Part shown: one piece after another, positions 1-6,276 of the stretch | Position numbering within the stretch: the first letter of the stretch is position 1 | Layout of the letters: every line of letters begins with the position of its first letter | Assembly (NCBI GenBank): GCA_002762705.1 | Contig: PCVE01000083.1 | Coordinates: forward strand, 12,462-30,867 | Reading direction: 5' to 3' | DNA: 18,406 nucleotides | Source: Candidatus Woesearchaeota archaeon CG11_big_fil_rev_8_21_14_0_20_43_8 | GTDB taxonomy: Archaea; Nanobdellota; Nanobdellia; Woesearchaeales; CG08-08-20-14 | The notes under the pieces: model-generated | The model's input: only the letters and a program-made list of their open reading frames with translations | The model's database searches: none | Told to the model about the DNA's origin: nothing | Translations under genes and position numbers: made by a program

Positions 1-121
1 AAGCGGGGATCTCTCCACGCGAACGATGAAAAGACACGCAGTCACAGCAGACGCCATGTCTTGGACAACCAGAATAAGTACAGTTGCAATTCTTCTTGTT
101 GACTTCTTTTTTGCATTCCAT
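1..121 (-). CDS. DUF6485-like small Cys-rich protein, 3' end cut off by window edge
   Basis: A reading frame runs leftward from an ATG at 121 and is still open at position 1, giving the first 40 residues. It has Cys at 3, 12, 14, 19, 25, 26 and 28, with the patterns CNCTYSGCPRHG (12-23) and CCDC (25-28), followed by FHRSRGEIPA. This matches what I recall of the small DUF6485 family, whose members carry a CxCxxxxCxRHGxCCxC core and end shortly after a GxLPAC-like segment. The missing part is probably only a few tens of residues. The Cys spacing suggests metal (zinc) binding, but the family has no known function. A TATA-like element at 141-150 is centred about 24 nt upstream of the ATG, so the gene could be leaderless. 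Family assignment is from memory of the motif. The coding call itself is strong because the Cys/His pattern is so regular. Confidence 0.72.
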   Translation of the reverse strand, partial: MECKKEVNKKNCNCTYSGCPRHGVCCDCVSFHRSRGEIPA

Positions 122-138
122 ACTACAGAAAAGAAGAT

Positions 139-151
139 CATAAAATAAAAA
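139..151 (-). promoter_or_regulatory. TATA-like element for the DUF6485 gene
   Basis: On the minus strand positions 150-141 read TTTTATTTTA. The centre is about 24 nt upstream of the ATG at 121, the usual archaeal distance between the TATA box and the transcription start, so a leaderless mRNA would begin at the start codon. The A-rich plus strand could also serve the divergent gene. Confidence 0.45.
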
Positions 152-216
152 GATTTCCTAATTTCATATAGTTTATGCTTAAATTTAAATATCAGGATAT
201 TGAGATATTACTTAGT

Positions 217-741
217 ATGACATATCATAAAAAGAGGAGCAGGATACAGGCAAAACTCAGGCTTGCCTGGCTGTATCTGAAAGGATTCTGCATTGAACAG
301 AAACATTATATCGCCGTGATCACATTGTTCTGCCTGTTCTATGGGATCTTCTTCATACAGTTCAATGATGATGGCGATGATGGCAAGATGCCGATACTGT
401 ATGTGGAATCGATTGATATCTGTGAAGGTTTCGACACACAAAGATATGAGGCGACCGGCTGCAACAACGTGTTCGATAAAGATATCGGACATGTGACTGT
501 CTTTTATTATGTGTCGTTCAATAGCACACCGACAGATTCATTGTATATCCGATGGTATGATGGCGACACTTTGCTCCAGGAGACAGACAATGATTTCAAG
601 CAGAAAGGAAAACCTGTCGATCCGGGCGAATATCTGCTCGCGACACAAAGCGATTTCACGCTTGAGAGCGGTGATTACAGGGTCGAGCTCTACGAAGGAA
701 GACAGTTTCTCGCTTATTCTAATTTCAAGGTACTGCCATAG
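217..741 (+). CDS. Hypothetical membrane-anchored protein with one extracytoplasmic beta domain
   Basis: From the ATG at 217 the protein is 174 residues. A basic N-terminus is followed by one hydrophobic helix (YIAVITLFCLFYGIFFI, about residues 31-47) and an outside domain of about 120 residues with alternating beta-strand pattern, ending in YRVELYEGRQFLAYSNFKV. That closing strand pattern, together with an upstream SLYIRWYDGD segment, resembles small Ig-like domains such as DUF2914, but I cannot confirm a family. Two Cys (in the ICEGF and GCNNV segments) could form a disulfide, and there is one sequon (NST). A longer reading from an ATG at 175 is possible. I prefer 217 because the 14 extra codons are A/T-rich and unlike the rest of the gene, and a TTTAAATAT element at 182-190 sits about 30 nt upstream of 217. 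It is divergent from the DUF6485 gene. Confidence 0.7.
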   Translation: MTYHKKRSRIQAKLRLAWLYLKGFCIEQKHYIAVITLFCLFYGIFFIQFNDDGDDGKMPILYVESIDICEGFDTQRYEATGCNNVFDKDIGHVTVFYYVSFNSTPTDSLYIRWYDGDTLLQETDNDFKQKGKPVDPGEYLLATQSDFTLESGDYRVELYEGRQFLAYSNFKVLP

Positions 742-891
742 GATTTCATTTAATCAATATGTCGGTTTGCTATCGTTTAGGTATCATGGTGAATAAACTG
801 TGTCAAAGGGCGATACCATTGCTTATATAATATCAAAGATAGACGATTTCTGGCAATAGATTAATAAAAGCACGCTTTTTCTCTTCAGGTC
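742..891. promoter_or_regulatory. Intergenic promoter region upstream of RNase J
   Basis: Two TATA-like elements are visible: CTTATATAA at 822-830 and TTAATAAAAG at 861-870. The second is centred about 27 nt before the ATG at 892, which would give a leaderless or nearly leaderless RNase J mRNA. The first would give a leader of about 40 nt. No small gene or convincing RNA was recognised here. Confidence 0.45.
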
Positions 892-2223
892 ATGATAGAT
901 ATATTTGCTCTCGGCGGATATAATGAGATCGGAAAGAACATGACAGCGATCAGGATAGATGATACTGTTGTCATACTTGACATGGGTCTCCACATGGAGA
1001 AATACATCACCCTGAACAAGGATGATGATCTGATGGCAGTCGATCCAGACATACTGAAGAAAGCCGGTGTGATCCCTGACATTGACCCGATGAGAGAATG
1101 GATCGGAAAAGTGAAAGCGATAATACCTACGCATGCCCACCTGGATCATGTAGGAGCAGTCCCGTTTCTCGCATCAAGGTTCAATGCACCGATAATATGC
1201 ACACCATTCACTTCTGAAGTGATAAAACGGATATTGAAAGATGAAGACATCAATCTAAAGAACGAGATCAGATCGGTTGAACCGGGTTCAAATTTTTTGC
1301 TTGACGATATAGAGATAGAATTCATCAACATGACGCATTCGACACCGCAGACTGTAGTGATTGCTATCCATACTAAATATGGCACAATCCTTTACGCGAA
1401 CGATTTCAAGTTCGATGATGACCCTGTGCTCGGAGAGAAAGCTGATACAAAACGAATCGAGGAGATCGGAAAGAAAGGTGTCATCGCTCTTATATGCGAT
1501 ACGACAAACGCTGACATCGATATCAAGACAGAGAGCGAGTCTATAGCGAGGGAGATGCTAAGAACTGTCTTGAAAGATTCAGTCTCAGACAAAACAATTA
1601 TCGTCACCACTTTCGCTTCCCACATCGCAAGGCTGAAGAGCATCCTTGATTTCGCTCTGGAGATGGATCGGGAAGTGATATTCCTCGGCCGGAGCTTAAA
1701 AAAATATATCAAGGCGGCAGAGAAAGTCGGTCTTGTGGATTTCTCATCAAAAACAGAGATAGTCGGTTTCTCTTCAAAGATCGACAGGAAACTCACAAAA
1801 GTTATGATGAGCGGAAAAGAGAGATTCCTCCTGGTCGTGACTGGCCACCAGGGAGAGGAAAATTCGGTGCTCTCAAAGATAGCTGATGGAAAGACGCCGT
1901 TCCATATCGATAGCGACGACCATGTGATATTCTCCTGCGCAGTCATCCCGACTGAGACAAGCATCTTGTCACGGAAAGTCCTTGAAGAGAAACTCGCAAA
2001 ACACAACCCAAAGATCTCAAGGGACATCCATGTATCTGGCCATGCGGCAAGCGACGATCTCAAAGAGCTTATCAGAATTGCATGTCCAAAACATATCATC
2101 CCTGCGCATGGGACTGAGAAGAAAAAACTCGCACTCGCTGCGATTGCTGAGAAGATGAAAGTCTGCAATATACATATTGTCAATGATGGAGACAGGATAG
2201 TGATAGATGATGGATGTATATGA
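892..2223 (+). CDS. rnj: Archaeal ribonuclease J (metallo-beta-lactamase/beta-CASP nuclease)
   Basis: 443 residues, the usual length of archaeal RNase J (aRNase J, a 5'-3' exoribonuclease that degrades 5'-monophosphorylated RNA in the cytoplasm). Metallo-beta-lactamase motifs are complete: D30 in LDMGLH, HAHLDH at 81-86, H149 in the MTHS segment, and D171 in YANDFKFD. The beta-CASP motifs follow: A (D203 in ICDTTNA), B (H244 in FASHIARL) and C (H384 in SGHAASDDL), then PAHG with H406 near the end. No C-terminal extension or KH domain is present. The start at 892 has an archaeal TATA element about 27 nt upstream. The 3' end overlaps the methyltransferase gene by 14-17 nt, so the two are very likely co-transcribed. 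The exonuclease role is known for the family. That this protein acts this way is inferred from intact motifs. Confidence 0.93.
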   Translation: MIDIFALGGYNEIGKNMTAIRIDDTVVILDMGLHMEKYITLNKDDDLMAVDPDILKKAGVIPDIDPMREWIGKVKAIIPTHAHLDHVGAVPFLASRFNAPIICTPFTSEVIKRILKDEDINLKNEIRSVEPGSNFLLDDIEIEFINMTHSTPQTVVIAIHTKYGTILYANDFKFDDDPVLGEKADTKRIEEIGKKGVIALICDTTNADIDIKTESESIAREMLRTVLKDSVSDKTIIVTTFASHIARLKSILDFALEMDREVIFLGRSLKKYIKAAEKVGLVDFSSKTEIVGFSSKIDRKLTKVMMSGKERFLLVVTGHQGEENSVLSKIADGKTPFHIDSDDHVIFSCAVIPTETSILSRKVLEEKLAKHNPKISRDIHVSGHAASDDLKELIRIACPKHIIPAHGTEKKKLALAAIAEKMKVCNIHIVNDGDRIVIDDGCI

Positions 2224-2758
2224 ACCAAGAGAAGACTCATTCCTTCTTGCCGAGCAAGTCAAGAGATATTCCAAAGGAAGGGTGCTTGATATGGGCACTG
2301 GCTCTGGGATACTCGCATCTGTCGCATCTGAGACTGCTGATGAAGTGGTCGCGTGCGATATCGATGATGGCGCAATCGCGCTTGCTAAAAAGAATCTGAA
2401 AGACAAAGGTGTCAGTGTCATAAAGAGCGATCTGTTCTCTGGGATCGAAGGGCTTTTCGATGTTATCATCTTCAATCCGCCGTATCTTCCTGACCCAGAA
2501 GACGATCGTGCCAGGCATACTGCGCTTGACGGCGGAAAAGAAGGATGGGAACTCATCGGCAGGTTCCTTTCGTCGGCTGGCCGTTTCTTAAAAAGTGATG
2601 GGATGATATTGCTATTATTCAGCACATTCTCAGATAAAGACAAAGTAGAAGAGCTGATCGCAAAAAATGGATTCTTATTTGAACAAGTGTCTGAGATGGA
2701 TCTATTCAGCGAGATACTCTATGTTTACAAATTGAGAAAAAAGATCCATGTCGATTGA
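2207..2758 (+). CDS. HemK2/Mtq2-type class I methyltransferase (release factor glutamine methyltransferase)
   Basis: 183 residues. The N-terminus reads VYEPREDSFLL, the hallmark of the HemK2/Mtq2 branch. The SAM-binding motif I is VLDMGTGSG (27-35) and the catalytic NPPY tetrad is at 90-93, followed by LPDPEDD. Eukaryotic Mtq2 and its archaeal relatives methylate the Gln of the GGQ motif in class I release factor (aRF1), usually with the small partner Trm112. No Trm112 gene is visible here. The length is normal for this single-domain branch, which lacks the N-terminal helical domain of bacterial PrmC. Two adjacent ATG codons (2207 and 2210) are possible starts. The second gives MDVYEP, which matches family starts better. 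It overlaps the RNase J stop, suggesting translational coupling. Some members of this fold have other substrates, so the target is inferred. Confidence 0.88.
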   Translation: MMDVYEPREDSFLLAEQVKRYSKGRVLDMGTGSGILASVASETADEVVACDIDDGAIALAKKNLKDKGVSVIKSDLFSGIEGLFDVIIFNPPYLPDPEDDRARHTALDGGKEGWELIGRFLSSAGRFLKSDGMILLLFSTFSDKDKVEELIAKNGFLFEQVSEMDLFSEILYVYKLRKKIHVD

Positions 2759-2850
2759 TCGACCCAAAGAGAAAAAATGATTCCCGCCGAACAGACGGGA
2801 ACCAAAAGTCCGTCACGTCTCATGATCCTTCAGAAGACGAAAAGAACTTC
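2759..2850. repeat. Direct repeat copy A (3' end and terminator of the 55-residue gene)
   Basis: Positions 2761-2839 match 2945-3023 at 78 of 79 bases (offset 184; the only change is C2764 to T2948). After one mismatch and a 1-nt length difference the match continues about 8 bases as AAGAACTT. The repeated piece holds, on the minus strand, the last codons of the 55-residue gene (SSEGS and stop), then a TTCCCG/CGGGAA hairpin and a T-rich tract. In copy A the same SSEGS-stop frame is open back only to a TAA near 2900, with no good start, so copy A looks like a remnant and not a gene. Confidence 0.9.
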
Positions 2851-2915
2851 TTCTCGGCGATCTTTTTTACGGTCTGCTCGGATGTCAGGGTTTGTTATCC
2901 GCAAAAAAGCTCGAC

Positions 2916-2949
2916 CAAAAAATTAGGAGTCGATCATCACAATCGACTC
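2916..2949 (-). terminator. Second hairpin terminator downstream of the 55-residue gene
   Basis: GAGTCGAT (2927-2934) and ATCGACTC (2942-2949) form a perfect 8-bp stem with a 7-nt loop. On the minus strand it is followed by CCTAA and six T (2922-2917). It sits just past the first hairpin and makes a tandem terminator. Confidence 0.6.
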
Positions 2950-3034
2950 AAAGAGAAAAAATGATTCCCGCCGAACAGACGGGAACCAAAAGTCCGTCAC
3001 GTCTCATGATCCTTCAGAAGACGCAAGAACTTTT
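2943..3034. repeat. Direct repeat copy B (overlaps the intact 55-residue gene)
   Basis: This is the partner of the copy at 2759-2850. Here the repeat joins the intact minus-strand gene at 3004-3171 and covers its final codons and its terminator. The near identity of an untranslated segment of more than 50 bases points to a recent duplication or to selection on the terminator itself. Confidence 0.9.
2956..2985 (-). terminator. Hairpin terminator of the 55-residue gene
   Basis: On the minus strand a 6-bp stem (TTCCCG at 2985-2980 with CGGGAA at 2970-2965, 9-nt loop) is followed within a few bases by a run of six T (2961-2956) and CTCTTT. It starts about 19 nt after the stop codon at 3004. An identical hairpin lies in repeat copy A at 2781-2801. 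Confidence 0.65.
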
Positions 3035-3171
3035 TCAAGGTAGCCAACAGGTTTTATATCTGTTATGACTGTCTTATGCACGATCCATTTCTGGTCTTTG
3101 CTCTTGTGGAAATGCGATTCCACAATCGGCTGTTTTTTCAGCTGTTCGATTCTTGTTTCACTTAATTCCAT
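3004..3171 (-). CDS. Small conserved-looking hypothetical protein, 55 residues
   Basis: An ATG at 3171 opens a 55-residue frame ending at TGA 3004-3006. The protein begins MELSETRIEQLKKQPIVE, continues with HFHKS and WIVHKTVITDIKPVGYLEKVL, and ends SSEGS. It is charged, has no membrane segment and reads like a small folded alpha/beta protein. Upstream on the minus strand is a GGGGG Shine-Dalgarno-like run (3186-3182) about 10 nt before the ATG, and a TATA-like element near 3188-3198. A strong tandem hairpin terminator follows. Codon use resembles the neighbouring genes. The start signal, the terminator and the protein-like sequence make it very likely real. I vaguely recall similar short proteins in related archaeal genomes but can name no family or function. 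Confidence 0.75.
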   Translation of the reverse strand: MELSETRIEQLKKQPIVESHFHKSKDQKWIVHKTVITDIKPVGYLEKVLASSEGS

Positions 3172-3334
3172 TTTCTCTAAACCCCCTTTGGTTATTTAGG
3201 AAAAGGTAATCATCACTGTTTAATCACTCTTTCCGTCGAGAAAACGTAGATGTCACGGGATGTCCGGAAGGGTTCCTTGATGGGACATGATATATCCGGA
3301 TAAGACAATAAAACCTGGAAAAAAAACAGAAAGA
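3172..3334 (-). promoter_or_regulatory. Intergenic: promoter of the 55-residue gene and T-tract terminator of the GrpE-like operon
   Basis: Just past the GrpE-like stop codon (3335) the minus strand carries a run of eight T (3326-3319), a plausible archaeal T-tract terminator. Further on, nested complementary segments lie near 3258-3290 (TGTCC/GGACA around AAGG/CCTT). TATA-like sequences near 3188-3198 and 3220 precede the small gene. Confidence 0.4.
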
Positions 3335-4189
3335 TCAGAGATCATCCGTGGGTTTTCCAGCAGAAACGACTACCTGGCTCTCCCTGATGACTTTTCCATC
3401 GCGCATGAAGCCTTTTTTGAATTCAAGGATTATCGTACCTTTGGGTTCATCAGATGCCTGCATCGTGACACCCATGTGATATTCTGGATTGAATGTCTCA
3501 CCGACCGAAGGTATTGGCACGATCCCTTTCATTTTAAGTGAGTTCAGATATTTTGACATCTCAAGTCGAATCCCTTCAGCGAAGACCTCTTTTCTCTGCG
3601 AATCCATATCCTGGCTGCTAAGGTTCGCAAGTATCCTCTCAAGACCGTCGTATCCTTCGAATAATGGTCCAAGCATGCTGTTCTCTGCACTTTGGATATC
3701 ACGCTGTTTCTCAGATTCGAGTCGTCCTTTCAGACCATCGTATTCTGCGCTGAGTGCCTTATGCTGCGTGAGCAATTCCTGATAACGAGGATTCTCTGTC
3801 GGTGCCAGGGCCTTTTCAATATATCTGTCCGGCAGTTGAGTGTATATGTGTTCTTTGAAAATATCCATGACAAGACTGACAGCGTCTTTATCTGTGGTGC
3901 AGGATGCATCGCCTTCGATCTCCCATGTAGGCTCTCTTCTTTTATAGAGCGCTATCGGATTCTCATCTTCATCGACAACTGACACAATCGGTGCGCTTGA
4001 ATCTTTCTCAGGATCCGAAAGGATCATCAAATCTCCGTCTTCTTTTGGCAGTACCCTGCACTCGATGCCATACAAGAATCTATCATCTTCATGCCTAAGT
4101 ATCTGGAAATATTTATCTTCAGCACTGTATATTATCGAGAATGAAACACCGTCATGCTCTATATCTGCTTCGAATATATCATCTGGCAT
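3335..4189 (-). CDS. GrpE-like protein with an unrecognised N-terminal region
   Basis: 284 residues from the ATG at 4189. Residues 135-215 are a long coiled coil. Residues 222-277 match the GrpE beta domain: GIVPIPSVGETFNPEYHMGV, then GTIILEFKKGFMRDGKVIRESQVVVS, parallel to the GxExF-P-HxAV and KGYxxxGxxIRxAxVxV pattern of GrpE. GrpE dimers act as nucleotide exchange factors for DnaK. Residues 1-130 are an acidic, probably beta-rich region that normal GrpE lacks; normal archaeal GrpE is about 180-200 residues. The longer reading from 4255 overlaps the preceding gene and is less likely. The chosen ATG has a good Shine-Dalgarno (AGGTGAGGTC, 6-8 nt upstream). It lies 34 nt after the DUF460 stop, in the same operon. 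No dnaK or dnaJ is in the window, so the partner is unknown. Confidence 0.72.
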   Translation of the reverse strand: MPDDIFEADIEHDGVSFSIIYSAEDKYFQILRHEDDRFLYGIECRVLPKEDGDLMILSDPEKDSSAPIVSVVDEDENPIALYKRREPTWEIEGDASCTTDKDAVSLVMDIFKEHIYTQLPDRYIEKALAPTENPRYQELLTQHKALSAEYDGLKGRLESEKQRDIQSAENSMLGPLFEGYDGLERILANLSSQDMDSQRKEVFAEGIRLEMSKYLNSLKMKGIVPIPSVGETFNPEYHMGVTMQASDEPKGTIILEFKKGFMRDGKVIRESQVVVSAGKPTDDL

Positions 4190-4223
4190 TGACCTCACCT
4201 GTCGGATGGTATGGCGGCACGGT

Positions 4224-5447
4224 TTATATTTGTTTCCTGCTTGACTTATACTCATCTACTATCCTGTCAAGGAGCCGGTCATCATCGACCATCGAATCGA
4301 AGCTCTTCTTATCGACTATCGCGAAGTCCTCGCTCTCTTTTATATTGAGCTTCCGCGCATCGATGCAGATGAATGATTTGCTGACCAGGATAGGGGGTCT
4401 TTTAGAGAACACAATGAAAGTCACCATGTCTTTTAGGGCATCGATTGTCTTCCTGCTGAATATCGATGGATCGGACACATATAGTATGTCATTTGTGTCG
4501 ACCATCAGGAGTTTCTTCTTCTTTAAGTACTCTGAGTATCCAAGAGTCGCGAGGCGTTTCAGGATATAGCTTTTTTTCGCTGTTGACAGCATGTCTCGAT
4601 GTATCTCATGATATCTTGTCAACTGCTCTATCTGGTCATCTTTTCTTTTGATCTCGCGCCTTAGTAGACTTGTCTTGTCGTTTTTCCTTCCGATCTTGCG
4701 TTCTGCCTGGCCTTTGGCTGTATCAACTGCTCTCTTCAGCTTCCTTTCAAGTCCGGTCTTCTGCGACAGCAATGTCTGGTTATCCGCCTTCAACCGATTG
4801 TTGTCTTTCCTGACTGCATCAAGAAGCTTGTTCTGCCGCTTGATCTTGTCATATAATCTTGTGACTTCTTCGCCTTTTGTGATCCTCATCTCTGGCTCTG
4901 ATGGTCTTTTGTCAAGCACTTTCTTTATGAGCCTCGTGGTCTCATCTTCTTTGTCTTTTGCGATCTCAAGCGCCAGCTGGATGGATAGTCCATCTTGTAT
5001 GACTAGTTCCATGACCCTGTCCTGATATTTCTTATCGCCGCTCTTCTTCATTGCGTTCTTGACCTTCTCGATCGTTGTCCTGACTTCTTTATACGCGAAC
5101 AGGGCTGATGCGAGCGCGTCGGATTCATGGGTGTTATGCATCTTAACACCATGCTTTTCGCAGAACTGATCGACTGCTTTCTTTTTCTCTGCGACAAGCA
5201 GATCGGCTTTCGGTGTGACTAATGAAGCACCGACTTTTGTCGCGTATCTATATACAAAAGAGGGTGTCGTCTTCTTGTCGCATCCGACAACAAGGGTCTT
5301 TCCTGCAAGTATGAGTTCGTTTATCAGGATAGAGAGGTCGAATGTCTTGCCTGAGTCGAATGCCACGAGGTTTCCATCTGTGTCCAAAGCGGCATATGCA
5401 GATGTCGTTCCTGGATCCACGCCGACTATCAGAAGAGTCTTTGCCAT
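4224..5447 (-). CDS. DUF460 / COG2433 protein: RNase H-fold domain, coiled coil and C-terminal domain
   Basis: 407 residues. The N-terminal part has an RNase H-like (RuvC/YqgF-type) fold: VGVDPGTTSAYAALD (8-22), a second acidic strand VVGCDKKTTP (53-62) and HESDALASALFAY (107-119). The acidic residues D11, D57, E108 and D110 sit where catalytic carboxylates lie in this fold, so nuclease or resolvase-like activity is possible but unproven. A highly charged coiled coil spans about 190-290. A C-terminal region of about 115 residues includes LLMVDTNDILYVSDP. This architecture is that of the archaeal family COG2433 (PF04312), widespread in archaea and of unknown role. A TATA-like element at 5469-5480 lies about 27 nt upstream of the ATG, which suggests a leaderless first gene. 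The GrpE-like gene follows 34 nt downstream. Confidence 0.88.
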   Translation of the reverse strand: MAKTLLIVGVDPGTTSAYAALDTDGNLVAFDSGKTFDLSILINELILAGKTLVVGCDKKTTPSFVYRYATKVGASLVTPKADLLVAEKKKAVDQFCEKHGVKMHNTHESDALASALFAYKEVRTTIEKVKNAMKKSGDKKYQDRVMELVIQDGLSIQLALEIAKDKEDETTRLIKKVLDKRPSEPEMRITKGEEVTRLYDKIKRQNKLLDAVRKDNNRLKADNQTLLSQKTGLERKLKRAVDTAKGQAERKIGRKNDKTSLLRREIKRKDDQIEQLTRYHEIHRDMLSTAKKSYILKRLATLGYSEYLKKKKLLMVDTNDILYVSDPSIFSRKTIDALKDMVTFIVFSKRPPILVSKSFICIDARKLNIKESEDFAIVDKKSFDSMVDDDRLLDRIVDEYKSSRKQI

Positions 5448-5468
5448 ATGAAATCAATGATGTATTGA

Positions 5469-5480
5469 GTATTTAATTAT
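5469..5480 (-). promoter_or_regulatory. TATA-like element for the DUF460 operon
   Basis: The minus strand reads ATAATTAAATAC, centred about 27 nt before the ATG at 5447, a distance that predicts a leaderless transcript. No Shine-Dalgarno is present before this ATG. Confidence 0.5.
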
Positions 5481-5487
5481 TATTGAT

Positions 5488-5589
5488 AACCGCATTGTGA
5501 AACTGAATCAAGTTCAATAAATGCGGTTTCCAGGCTTCGCCTTCCAACCTTCTTTGAACCAGCAATCTGGTTGCTGCGCCGTTGGGCGC
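5488..5589. other. Cluster of four perfect hairpins, candidate structured RNA or palindromic element
   Basis: Successive inverted repeats: AACCGCATT (5488-5496) with AATGCGGTT (5520-5528), with an inner AACT/AGTT stem; GGTT-TCC-AGGC-TTC-GCCT-TCC-AACC (5525-5549), a stem with a symmetric internal loop that competes with the first; AACCAG-CAAT-CTGGTT (5557-5572); and GCGCC-GTTG-GGCGC (5576-5589). The arms of the tetraloop stems are perfect. The region lies between two minus-strand genes and is more GC-rich than the A/T-rich sequence on either side. A 40-codon minus-strand ORF starting near 5603 crosses it but looks forced by the palindromes. I recognise no known RNA family. Confidence 0.5.
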
Positions 5590-5634
5590 GTGATTTCTTC
5601 ATTGTCTTAAATATTGATTAAGATGGATATTAGA

Positions 5635-5761
5635 TTCTTTGTGCGCCTTACGGAGCGACAAATGAAATAGAAGCGACAAAGAAGCCTTGTAGGGTGAAAC
5701 CCGAAAGGCGTATTCATTGATGACTGACCCAAGAATATAACATATCCTAGAAATCATCAAT
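5635..5761. other. Second stem-rich block with mutually exclusive pairings
   Basis: TTCTTTGT (5635-5642), a bulged G and CGC (5644-5646) can pair with GCGACAAAGAA (5673-5683), or in shorter form with an earlier GCGACAA (5655-5661). GCCTT (5684-5688) pairs with AAGGC (5705-5709) around an inner GGGT-GAA-ACCC hairpin, while CGCCTT (5644-5649) competes for the same AAGGCG. ATTGATGA (5716-5723) pairs with TCATCAAT (5754-5761). No coding frame of note was found here. The rest of the 349-nt gap holds A/T-rich sequence and the DUF460 promoter. Confidence 0.4.
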
Positions 5762-5796
5762 CAATAAGAAAGAGAAAGAAAAAATAAAGATCCGGT

Positions 5797-6270
5797 TTAG
5801 CCGGTCTTTGCTATCAACTCACCAGATTTGGTATGTGTCAAGCCAGTCTGCTGGTTTGTATATGACACAGATAATTCTCCTTTATATTTACCTGATAGCC
5901 CAATACAACCTGCATTTGTTAGACGATAGTTCTCTTTTTCACCATCAACTAAAGCTGCATCATCATCACCAGGTGCACCAGCGACAACTGCAAAAGTACC
6001 AGAACAATCAGTACCATTAAGTGTGATTGATGTTGTTGCCATATCGAAACCCTGTGCGTTCTGGATTACGATTGTAAACCCATCAGTAGCATGCCAGTTG
6101 AAATCCAGGCATGCGATACCTGATGGAAGTGTGCACTTCTCTGGCAGGAATCTATCTGGACTTAGAACTCCGAAATACGCTAGCGCGCCGATGGCCGCCA
6201 AGACAACTAGAATGGCCCAGCCATAAGTCATCAGGAACTCAAGCGCTGCTTGACCTTTTTTCCTAAACAT
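5797..6270 (-). CDS. Archaeal class III signal peptide pilin-like protein
   Basis: 157 residues. The N-terminus MFRKKG followed by QAALEFLMTYGWAILVVLAA is a textbook archaeal class III leader: a short basic segment, cleavage expected after G6, mature protein starting QAALEF with Glu at +5, and the hydrophobic helix directly after the cut. Such prepilins are processed by the EppA peptidase and assembled as type IV-like pili on the cell surface. The remaining 120 residues form a beta-rich head with four Cys that may form disulfides. Sequence such as GFTIVIQNAQGFDMATTSITLNG is typical of these small heads. A Shine-Dalgarno GAGGTGAG (6284-6277) lies 6 nt before the ATG, and a TATA box is at 6332-6342. 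No assembly ATPase or peptidase is nearby, so the gene appears to be a standalone pilin. Confidence 0.88.
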   Translation of the reverse strand: MFRKKGQAALEFLMTYGWAILVVLAAIGALAYFGVLSPDRFLPEKCTLPSGIACLDFNWHATDGFTIVIQNAQGFDMATTSITLNGTDCSGTFAVVAGAPGDDDAALVDGEKENYRLTNAGCIGLSGKYKGELSVSYTNQQTGLTHTKSGELIAKTG

Positions 6271-6276
6271 ATAACA

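Noticed and set aside
1392..2240. 282-residue minus-strand ORF opposite RNase J
   Set aside because: It is the antisense shadow of a gene with complete catalytic motifs; its Ser/Phe-rich composition is typical of a shadow frame.
2755..2964. Plus-strand ORF starting at TTG right after the methyltransferase
   Set aside because: It runs through the duplicated terminator hairpins and T/A tracts on the opposite strand, has a weak start and no protein-like pattern; the minus-strand explanation is better.
4141..5025. Plus-strand ORFs opposite the DUF460 gene
   Set aside because: They are antisense to a recognised family and rich in Ser and Leu, as expected of shadows of charged coiled-coil genes.
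5480..5603. Minus-strand 40-residue ORF across the hairpin cluster
   Set aside because: No ribosome binding site was seen, and the basic, low-complexity product is dictated by the palindromic arms; a similar frame exists on the plus strand.
5716..5761. Possible C/D box sRNA (TGATGA followed by CTGA)
   Set aside because: The C-like and D-like boxes abut each other with no guide segment between, and no C'/D' pair is present.
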